Assembly (NCBI GenBank): GCA_046316025.1
Contig: JBKCXU010000147.1
Coordinates: 1-7,909 of the forward strand
Direction: 5' to 3'
DNA length: 7,909 nt
DNA from: JAJTHJ01 sp046316025
GTDB taxonomy: Bacteria; Pseudomonadota; Gammaproteobacteria; Burkholderiales; Burkholderiaceae_F
Position 1 is the first letter of the stretch, and each line of letters opens with the position of its first letter. Of the stretch, positions 1 through 4,768 are shown piece after piece. The notes under the pieces were generated by a model. That model searched no databases and was not told the DNA's origin. It saw nothing but the letters and a program-made list of their open reading frames with translations. The translations under genes were made by a program, and so were the position numbers.

Positions 1-6
1 GGGTTA

Positions 7-45
7 CTCCCTCCCCCGCCTGCGGGGGAGGGTGGGGGTGGGGGC
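7..45. repeat. G-rich intergenic repeat hairpin
   Basis: A perfect 11-bp stem, CCCTCCCCCGC at 9-19 with its complement at 22-32, has a 2-base loop and is followed by a G-rich tail of G5 runs to position 44. The plan (C-rich stem, then GGG-run tail) is the same as in the hairpins at 7130-7167 and 7206-7244, so this looks like a dispersed REP-like element. There is no T-tract, so it is not a classical intrinsic terminator, although it could slow polymerase or protect an mRNA 3' end from a gene left of the window. Confidence 0.7.
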
Positions 46-85
46 TTGGATGCCCCAACTTGGAGAGGTTCATGGGGAGGGTTTG

Positions 86-153
86 CTCCCCTCGCCCGCA
101 GCGAGCGCCGATGAGTCGGAGGCGCGAGCGGGAGAGGGGCCGGGGGTGAGGGC
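86..153. repeat. Second REP-like intergenic hairpin, upstream of the transporter
   Basis: Left arm CCCCTCGCCCGC (88-99) pairs with GCGGGAGAGGGG (128-139) with one mismatch. An inner stem (GCGCC/GGCGC, or CCGA/TCGG) fills the middle, and a tail of G runs follows (142-152). It ends only about 45 bases before the transporter start, so it takes up most of the space where a promoter would be expected. It differs in sequence from the repeat at 9-32 but has the same architecture. Confidence 0.65.
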
Positions 154-196
154 CAGTCCGTCGTGCGGCCTGGGCCTCTCCAGATAGACGCTGTAC

Positions 197-1438
197 GTGC
201 TCCCCTCCGCCCCCCTGGCGCTCGCGCTATCGCTATGGCTCAACGCCGTGATGGTGGCGGCCACGCTGGCCCTGCTGGCGGTGCCGATCCTGGCGCCGCT
301 GGTGCTGCCGGCGCTCGGGCTGCCGGCCGAGGCGCTGGGGCTGTATTCGGGGGCGCTGTGGGGCGCGTCGCTGATCACGTCCGTAGCGGCCGGCAGCCTG
401 ATCCGGCGGCGCGGTGCCTGGCGCGTCGCGCAGGCCTGCCTGCTGCTGACCGCGCTGGGGCTGCTGTGCGGTGCCGCCGGTGCGGTGGCGGGGCTGCTGC
501 TGGCGGCGCTGGCGATCGGGCTGGCGGTCGGGCTGGAGACTCCAGCCGCCTCGCAACTGTTGGCGCGCGGCCTGACCGTCGCGCAGCGCCCGCTGTATTT
601 CTCGATCAAGCAGACCGGCGTGCAGGCAGGCGGGCTGTTGGGCGCGCTGACGCTGCCCTGGCTGGCCGCGCAGTTCGGCTGGCAGGCGTCGCTGGTCGCG
701 CTGGCGCTGCTGGCCCTGCTGCTGATGCTGGCGCTGGAGCAGCCACGCCGCCGGCTCGGCGAACTAGGCGAACCAGGCGAACAGGGCGGGCGGGGCGGAC
801 CGGGCCAACCCACCGAGGGGCCGGCCACGGCGCCGCTGCACTTCAAGGCCGCGCTCGCCTGGGCCTGGCGCGAGCCGCTGCTGCGGCGCTTGGCGCTAGC
901 GGCCGCGGCCTTCGGTGCGGTGCAGCTCTGCCTGAACAGCTTCATGGTTACGTATGCGGTGCTGGAGCGCGGCGCCACGCTGGCGCAGGCCGGGCTGCTG
1001 CTCGGCGTGGCGCAGGGCGGCGGGTTGCTCGGCCGGCTGCTGTGGGGCTGGGTCGCCGGCCGGCACGGCCATGCATTGGCGCTGCTGCGCGCAATCGGCG
1101 TGGCGATGACGATCGCGGCGGCACTGCTCGGCGGCCTGGGCAGCGGCCTGGCGACGGGGTGGCTGCTGCCGCTCGTCTTCATCTTCGGCCTCACCGCCAG
1201 CGGGTGGAACGGCGTGTTCCTGGCGGAGATTGCGCAGCAGGTGCCGCTGGCGCGGGTGGCCGCGGCCACCGGCGCGGTGCTGGTGGTGATGACGGTCGGG
1301 CTGATGCTGGCGCCGCTGCTGTTTGCGGCGATCGGCGCGGCCCGTTCTTTTGGCGCGGCGTATCTCGTCACCGCGTTCATTGCCGCGGCCGGCACGCTGT
1401 GCCTGCCCGGCGCTTCAGGAGCCAAGTTCAGGAGCTAA
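197..1438 (+). CDS. Major facilitator superfamily transporter (12-TM)
   Basis: An inner-membrane secondary transporter of the MFS, 413 residues, with substrate unknown. It is almost entirely hydrophobic helices split by a polar central loop at about residues 183-215, as expected for a 6+6 helix MFS. The loop after helix 2 reads GSLIRRRGAWR, the usual MFS basic loop, and FSIKQTGVQAGG (about residues 135-146) is a typical helix-5 motif. The start is uncertain. GTG 197 comes just after an in-frame stop at 185 and has no clear Shine-Dalgarno sequence; the next in-frame starts, at 248/251, would cut into helix 1. The upstream repeat element may have replaced the native leader. Only 3 bases separate it from the downstream hydroxyisourate hydrolase-like gene, so co-transcription is likely and a purine-related substrate is a reasonable inference. 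The long opposite-strand frame here is a high-GC shadow. Confidence 0.88.
   Translation: MLPSAPLALALSLWLNAVMVAATLALLAVPILAPLVLPALGLPAEALGLYSGALWGASLITSVAAGSLIRRRGAWRVAQACLLLTALGLLCGAAGAVAGLLLAALAIGLAVGLETPAASQLLARGLTVAQRPLYFSIKQTGVQAGGLLGALTLPWLAAQFGWQASLVALALLALLLMLALEQPRRRLGELGEPGEQGGRGGPGQPTEGPATAPLHFKAALAWAWREPLLRRLALAAAAFGAVQLCLNSFMVTYAVLERGATLAQAGLLLGVAQGGGLLGRLLWGWVAGRHGHALALLRAIGVAMTIAAALLGGLGSGLATGWLLPLVFIFGLTASGWNGVFLAEIAQQVPLARVAAATGAVLVVMTVGLMLAPLLFAAIGAARSFGAAYLVTAFIAAAGTLCLPGASGAKFRS
758..811 (+). repeat. Tandem 9-bp repeat coding a collagen-like Gly-X-Y tract
   Basis: Three 9-bp units beginning GGCGAAC (758-766, 767-775, 776-784) are followed by degenerate GGC/GGG-led triplets to 811. 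In frame they encode GEL-GEP-GEQ-GGR-GGP-GQP, six Gly-X-Y triplets from residue 188 of the transporter. The tract lies in the predicted cytoplasmic loop between helices 6 and 7, where length changes should be tolerated. It looks like a slipped-strand expansion. Confidence 0.75.
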
Positions 1439-1439
1439 G
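1414..1439 (+). promoter_or_regulatory. Duplicated ribosome binding site region before the uraH-like gene
   Basis: Two adjacent 13-bp units, 1414-1426 (ttcaggagccaag) and 1427-1439 (ttcaggagctaag), match at 12 of 13 bases. The second supplies AGGAG at 1430-1434, 7 bases before ATG 1442, and its single difference creates the TAA stop (1436-1438) of the transporter. The first copy is coding. The duplication thus shaped both the transporter C-terminus and the translation start of the next gene. Confidence 0.7.
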
Positions 1440-1441
1440 CA

Positions 1442-1792
1442 ATGAGTGGAGGCATTTCACTGCACGCGGTGGACGTGGCCGCCGGCGTGCCGGCGCAGGG
1501 CATGGCGGTCGAAGTCTTTGCGCTCACCGGCGGGCGGCGGCTGCTCGCCCAGGGCCGCTTGGGCGCCGGCGGCGCGCTCGACCATCCGGTCGCACGCGGC
1601 GAGGGCGTCGCGGCGGGCGAGTACGAAGCGCACTTTTGCATCGGCGACTGGCTGCGCGCGCAGGGCCGGCTCGCCGGCCCGGCGTTTTTGGAAGTGGCCG
1701 TGTTCCGCCTGACGGTGCTCGACCCGGCCGAGCACTACCACCTGCCGCTGAAGTTCACGGCGTGGGGGTATGCGCTGTTTCGGGGGAGTTAG
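1442..1792 (+). CDS. uraH: 5-hydroxyisourate hydrolase-like (transthyretin family)
   Basis: A 116-residue protein of the transthyretin-related family, whose classical members hydrolyse 5-hydroxyisourate to OHCU in urate breakdown. The family signature at both ends is present: ISLHAVD (His8) followed by GVPAQG at the N-terminus, and EHYHLPL (His98, His100) with a terminal FRGS tetrapeptide (usually YRGS). Length and the GEYEAHF/IGDWLRAQG core fit a single-domain family member without a signal peptide, so it is probably cytoplasmic. The conserved DGR segment that carries the catalytic Arg is replaced by GGA, with Ala45 at the expected Arg position; Arg39 lies nearby. It may be a divergent Burkholderiales subfamily or have changed activity. 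A good Shine-Dalgarno sequence (AGGAG, 7-base spacing) supports ATG 1442. It follows the transporter by 3 bases. Family assignment is firm, activity less so. Confidence 0.85.
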   Translation: MSGGISLHAVDVAAGVPAQGMAVEVFALTGGRRLLAQGRLGAGGALDHPVARGEGVAAGEYEAHFCIGDWLRAQGRLAGPAFLEVAVFRLTVLDPAEHYHLPLKFTAWGYALFRGS

Positions 1793-1894
1793 GCGCGCAG
1801 CGCGGGGGTGCGCCAGCCTCGGCAACGACTTCCGCCACGCGCGGCATGCGTTCGCTGCTGCAGCGCGAACGAATACCGCAGATGCGACGCCGGG

Positions 1895-1924
1895 TTGACC
1901 GCGCCGGCACTTCGGTACCAGTAT
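1895..1924 (+). promoter_or_regulatory. Possible promoter for the small helical protein
   Basis: TTGACC (1895-1900) and CAGTAT (1919-1924), 18 bases apart, resemble sigma-70 -35 (5/6) and weak -10 (3/6) boxes, about 45 bases before ATG 1968. The rest of the gap after the uraH-like gene (1793-1967) shows no clear terminator or gene. Confidence 0.3.
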
Positions 1925-1967
1925 GGGCTTGCAGCGCACTTTGTGCGGTTGCCCCGAGGAGGTGCTC

Positions 1968-2195
1968 ATGGCGCAAGCGACCAGGCCGTTGAAAGCAAGC
2001 AATCCGTGCCAGCCGATCCGCGACAGCATTGCCGCGATTGAAGAAGAAATCCTTTCACTGCAAGACCTGCTCAACGAAGTGCCGCCGAGCATGAAGCCCA
2101 TCATCAAGGCCAGTATCGAACGCGAGAAGCGGCACTTGCAGCAAATGCGTGCCGCGCTGCGTGCTTGCGTGCAGGCACATCGGGGCGCCGGCTGA
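1968..2195 (+). CDS. Small helical hypothetical protein (75 aa)
   Basis: Not recognised as a named family. ATG 1968 is chosen over the in-frame ATG at 1923 because a very strong Shine-Dalgarno sequence, AGGAGG (1957-1962), lies 5 bases upstream. The 75-residue product is soluble. Residues 1-15 look flexible (MAQATRPLKASNPC...). After that come two probable amphipathic helices: IAAIEEEILSLQDLLNEV, then, past a PPSMKP turn, a basic helix with IEREKRHLQQMRAAL. This suggests a helical hairpin or short coiled coil. There are two cysteines, one near the N-terminus and one near the C-terminus. No membrane segment or signal peptide is visible. Its codon use (ends in G/C, but with more A-rich codons) is intermediate between the flanking GC-rich genes and the low-GC island. 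The function is unknown. Confidence 0.7.
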   Translation: MAQATRPLKASNPCQPIRDSIAAIEEEILSLQDLLNEVPPSMKPIIKASIEREKRHLQQMRAALRACVQAHRGAG

Positions 2196-2220
2196 GCACT
2201 CGGGCCACGCCCGGCTGAGC
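2188..2220 (+). repeat. 10-bp direct repeat at the 3' end of the small gene
   Basis: CCGGCTGAGC occurs at 2188-2197, where it contains the TGA stop codon, and again at 2211-2220, 23 bases later. It could be a small target duplication or chance in GC-rich DNA. It lies at the left edge of the low-GC island, so it is recorded as a possible boundary mark. Confidence 0.4.
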
Positions 2221-2331
2221 GCGCGACGCGAGGTTGTGGAAGCTCGGCGCATGCTTCGAGAGGCTGCGCCGTGACCCTCAAAGAAACGTATTGCACGTTG
2301 CGCAGTGTACCGAGCCTATTTGTCGTTCGGC

Positions 2332-2410
2332 CGGCAACGCGATCGACCGACGTCGGGGCGTCACGAGACAAACGCGACGTCGGCAGCGTCCGGTCAAGCG
2401 AAAGTTAACG
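2332..2410 (-). other. Candidate integron attC-like site behind the GrpB gene
   Basis: Read on the - strand, the GrpB stop codon TAA lies inside CGTTAAC (2410-2404, R''-like). Then come a 6-base spacer (TTTCGC), L'' GACCG-G-ACG, a variable region with its own 9-bp inverted repeat (2347-2355/2375-2383), L' CGTCGGTC, a 6-base spacer (GATCGC) and GTTGCCG (2338-2332, R'-like). The L arms pair over 8 bp with one extra G on the L'' side only, which matches the extrahelical base of attC sites. The R boxes are degenerate (5/7 complementary, and R' fits GTTRRRY poorly). The length of 79 bases is in the attC range. The site may be decayed. A plain hairpin at a gene end is the main alternative. Confidence 0.42.
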
Positions 2411-2932
2411 GTCACTAGGCCGTCGCGCCCACCGCAAGGCTCTGGCCTCGTGCTCTTTAACGAAGGCATCTTTGCCGTCCATGTAGGCAGAAAGATCGTC
2501 TGGATGTTGGATGGCTAACCGCCTCTTCAGCTCGCTATACGACGATGCAGCTTCCGGGTGCGCCCTCATGTAGTTACGAAACGCGAGATGGCGGTCGATG
2601 TCTGCGCTGCCGAGCTGAAACGCGTGCACTTGATGTGTTCGAACGCCGCACGGCGAGTCTTTTCGGAAGTAGCGCCGTCCGGGAATGCCGAACTCGCCCA
2701 TGACCTGATAGCCAAGACGCTCCATCTCGGATGACGAGTTGTCGAGGAACTGCAAACTCACGGCGACCAGCAGAATGTCAATGACGGGTTTCGCAAATAT
2801 CCCCGGTATTGCCGTGCTTCCGATGTGATGAATATCGACCACGCCCGCGGACAACGTCTCGCGTAGGCGTTCAGATTCCATCTGGAATTGGGCCGGCCAT
2901 TCAAGGCTGGGACCGGCGACGACTACTCGCAT
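2405..2932 (-). CDS. GrpB/UPF0157 family protein
   Basis: A 175-residue cytoplasmic protein of the GrpB (UPF0157) family, which has a nucleotidyltransferase-like fold; the biochemical role of most members is not settled. The hallmark stretch HIGSTAIPGIFAKPVIDIL is at about residues 36-54, with GST at 38-40 and Asp52 in the usual acidic position. It is followed by ERLGY (71-75), the GIPGRRYF segment (82-89) and a C-terminal YMDGKDAFVKE helix (150-160) ending in ARALRWAR, all typical of the family. The full length is normal. The start ATG 2930-2932 is preceded only by a weak Shine-Dalgarno sequence. Base composition is lower in GC than the flanking operons, and the gene is opposite to them in strand, which suggests transfer. 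Its stop codon sits inside the attC-like sequence at 2332-2410, and GTTAAACATC lies 15 bases before its start, so it could be an integron cassette gene. Confidence 0.9.
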   Translation of the reverse strand: MRVVVAGPSLEWPAQFQMESERLRETLSAGVVDIHHIGSTAIPGIFAKPVIDILLVAVSLQFLDNSSSEMERLGYQVMGEFGIPGRRYFRKDSPCGVRTHQVHAFQLGSADIDRHLAFRNYMRAHPEAASSYSELKRRLAIQHPDDLSAYMDGKDAFVKEHEARALRWARRPSDR

Positions 2933-2947
2933 GGTGAGTGTTCTTGC

Positions 2948-2957
2948 GATGTTTAAC
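2948..2957 (-). other. Possible cassette-boundary core site before the GrpB gene
   Basis: On the - strand this reads GTTAAACATC, a perfect match to the GTTRRRY core at which integron integrases join cassettes. It lies 15 bases before the GrpB start codon, where a cassette would be expected to begin; aadA-type resistance cassettes start with a closely similar sequence. The match is short and could be chance. Its value lies in its position between the two attC-like elements. Confidence 0.35.
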
Positions 2958-3060
2958 TAGCAGAACAAGCAGCGCGAGGCGTTGGCTGCTCCCCGGAAGT
3001 AAATCGCGCCCGACCCTGTTCCAATCTTGAAAGCAGACGTCGGTGCCCGCGCCGGCCTCC

Positions 3061-3123
3061 GACTAGCGATTAAGCTCATGGGCGCGCCGCTCGCGGCACG
3101 TCCCTTGGAGCGCAGTGTTAGGC
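3061..3123 (-). other. Candidate integron attC-like site behind the 370-aa gene
   Basis: Read on the - strand, the stop codon of the 370-residue gene lies inside GCCTAAC (3123-3117), a perfect RYYYAAC R'' box. A 5-base spacer follows, then the arm GCTC-CAA-GGG-A-CGTGCCG, a CGAG loop and the return arm CGGCGCGCCC-AT-GAGC, then a 6-base spacer and GCTAGTC (3067-3061). The outer boxes pair at 5/7. The inner stem pairs GGG-CG-GCCG with a lone extra A on the L'' side, as in known attC sites. The R' box has GCT in place of the essential GTT, so if this is an attC it is probably disabled, or the true R' is GTTAAAC at 2957-2951. There is no T-tract, which argues against an intrinsic terminator. The stretch 2958-3060 holds no gene. 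Confidence 0.45.
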
Positions 3124-4230
3124 ATCTGGATATCTCACCTCAAACCAGGAGTTCTTCATTCCAGCACTGAAGCCATGTGTTGTTGTAGGCCCATAGTTCC
3201 CTATGAAGCCGACCCTGCCATACGTGCTGGGTAGCTCAATTTGCTTGTCAATTTCGATCTTCTTGCGTGGAGTCCCCCAAGCAGGCCAAGCGTCACCTAG
3301 AGCGTGAAGTACGCGTAACCATATCGGGTATGAAAGATAAGAAAACTTCGATAGAACATTTTCCACGGGGCGCACTTCGTCTCCTGGTACAAGTTCCCCG
3401 AGTGGCTTGGTTGTCCAAAATTCTCTACGCGGGGGAAATTCGCGAAACCCGTAATCAGTGCAAGTGCCTAATTCCAGCTTGTACGAAGGGTGGCTTCGAA
3501 ATCGAAAAAAAATGTCTTGGTCGATGTATGTGTAGTAAAGAAGTGTTTCCGGGTCCTCGCCACGATGAGAAGACGGCTGGAGCTTCGAGAAGATGATGTA
3601 GGCCGTCTGGTCGTTTCTTTCGAGAAATGGCACCAGACCTTGAAAGCCTTCGACCGGGTTTTCGCGGGATAAGTACGGTACATCGGAATTGGCAAGGAAT
3701 TCGAATTTCAGGTTTGCCTCTGTTGCAGAGGTGTTGACGTCAAAGAGTGTCCACGCCGGAGGGGCTGGCGTCTCAAGAGGGATAACATATGGTTCAGCAA
3801 TGATGTAGTTGGTTAGTTGGTCTGGCGTCCCACTCTTCCTGCTTGAAAACTGCCGACGAAATTGCGACTGCCACACACCACCCCTCCATCCTCCGGTGAT
3901 GTGTAGAAAGAACATACGCATTTGATCGAGATACTCCGGCCAGCAGAGCAAGGCGTCAACGAAGAAATCATCGATTCGGCGCCAACGCCCATACGGTGGA
4001 GGCTGGGAAAACAAATGTCGATAATCAAATCTTATCTCCGAGGGTTTCTGAGAATTTTGGTGAATGTAGAACCGAACAGGTTGGTCAATCTCACCGTCCG
4101 AATAGCGGCCAGCATAAGTCGTAACGGTGGAGTCTTCGGCTATTGAACTAACGACCAATTGTTGGCCCGTAAGGTAGTTCCTTATTCGGAGAGGTTCCTG
4201 CTCGTACTCAAACCATCCGTACCTTCGCAT
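3118..4230 (-). CDS. Hypothetical protein, 370 aa, in a low-GC island
   Basis: I do not recognise this protein. It has no signal peptide and no membrane helix. It is rich in aromatic residues, Pro and Arg, and mixed in secondary structure, as in a soluble globular protein. Visible segments include an N-terminal RRYGWFEYEQEP, FYIHQNSQKPSEIRFDYRHLF at about residues 53-73 (split here as FYIHQNSQ and SEIRFDYRHLF), a DDFFVDALLCWPEYLDQM helix at about 87-104, and a C-terminal GRVGFIGNYGPTTTHGFSAG. No nucleotide-binding loop, zinc cluster or catalytic triad stands out. The start ATG 4228-4230 has a good Shine-Dalgarno sequence, AGGAA at 4241-4237 on the - strand, with 6-base spacing. Codon use is much more A/T-rich at third positions than in the flanking operons, which points to horizontal transfer. 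The stop codon lies inside a perfect R''-type heptamer (GCCTAAC), an arrangement common in integron cassettes. Confidence 0.8.
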   Translation of the reverse strand: MRRYGWFEYEQEPLRIRNYLTGQQLVVSSIAEDSTVTTYAGRYSDGEIDQPVRFYIHQNSQKPSEIRFDYRHLFSQPPPYGRWRRIDDFFVDALLCWPEYLDQMRMFFLHITGGWRGGVWQSQFRRQFSSRKSGTPDQLTNYIIAEPYVIPLETPAPPAWTLFDVNTSATEANLKFEFLANSDVPYLSRENPVEGFQGLVPFLERNDQTAYIIFSKLQPSSHRGEDPETLLYYTYIDQDIFFRFRSHPSYKLELGTCTDYGFREFPPRREFWTTKPLGELVPGDEVRPVENVLSKFSYLSYPIWLRVLHALGDAWPAWGTPRKKIEIDKQIELPSTYGRVGFIGNYGPTTTHGFSAGMKNSWFEVRYPDA

Positions 4231-4705
4231 GCTGAGTTCCTATGGAGATGCCTGACTTGATTTCGTGAACCGCCCCTGGCCGATAACCGAGGCGGATAAC
4301 CTGGCCGATGCTGGATAACCTGGCATCGATTTCATTCTCAAGCCCTTGTTCTCTTGACGACTTCCGTGTTGCGCAGAGACATACAACGCTACGAACCAAC
4401 CCGGCAAAACCGCCTCGGCCATCAATCTTCTCCAGCGACGGCGCGTCGAGTCTGACGCAAAGCGGGGCGGTTCGCCAAGCGGGCAGCACGGTTTCGGCGG
4501 CCTCCTTGGGCCTCCGGTGCGGGCCTCCTCACGTTCTGGTGTCGCAGCACGAAAAACGACTTCGCTATCGGCAGCCCATCGAGCAAGCACTTAAGCCCAT
4601 GCGGCGCCCGGACGACTTGGCTGCCGCCTGGGTCAGCTTCCTTCGACAGTCTCAGCCGCCCCGGTACTTCCTGCTCCAAGTTACCCGCCCGTCACCTCCC
4701 CCGCC
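4231..4705. other. Intergenic stretch without a supported gene
   Basis: About 475 bases between the divergent 370-residue gene and the DUF3141 gene. Several overlapping frames are open on both strands (for example + 4308-4772, - 4240-4590, - 4422-4679), but none has a convincing start site, recognisable motif or consistent codon bias, and they contradict one another. The composition rises gradually from the low-GC island to the GC-rich operon. The only structure seen is the short repeat cluster at 4276-4324. A decayed gene or an old insertion scar is possible but cannot be shown. Confidence 0.5.
4276..4324. repeat. Cluster of short direct repeats (GATAACC / CTGGCCGAT)
   Basis: GGATAACCTGGC occurs twice (4294-4305 and 4313-4324), the core GATAACC three times (4282-4288, 4295-4301, 4314-4320) and CTGGCCGAT twice (4276-4284, 4301-4309). 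The cluster lies 45-95 bases upstream of the 370-residue gene's start on the - strand. It could be a set of binding sites (an operator for that gene) or small replication slippage products. Confidence 0.55.
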
Positions 4706-4764
4706 TACAATTGCCGCACTGCACAACAACGCCCGCCCCCGGCGGGTGCGCGGCCAACGGAGGT
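4706..4764 (+). promoter_or_regulatory. Probable promoter -10 and strong RBS of the DUF3141 gene
   Basis: TACAAT at 4706-4711 is a good sigma-70 -10 box in otherwise GC-rich DNA, 58 bases before the start codon. The -35 is unclear: TTACCC at 4681-4686 would need a 19-base spacer. GGAGGT at 4759-4764 is a strong Shine-Dalgarno sequence, 4 bases before ATG 4769, and fixes that start. Confidence 0.5.
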
Positions 4765-4768
4765 TTCG

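Noticed and set aside
70..1425. 451-residue open frame on the - strand opposite the transporter
   Set aside because: Low-complexity Ala/Ser/Pro/Arg composition typical of antisense frames in high-GC DNA; the + strand frame shows clear MFS helices.
3061..3123. Hairpin read as a rho-independent terminator of the 370-aa gene
   Set aside because: No T-tract on the - strand after the stem; the loop is followed by CCCATGAGCTTAATC rather than a run of T. The attC-like reading explains the spacers and the lone unpaired base better, though not conclusively.
2951..3123. One 173-base attC running from GCCTAAC to GTTAAAC
   Set aside because: Longer than the usual attC range, and the L arms pair poorly (mainly CAAG/CTTG). 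The 63-base fold is better paired, so GTTAAACATC is listed on its own as a possible core site.
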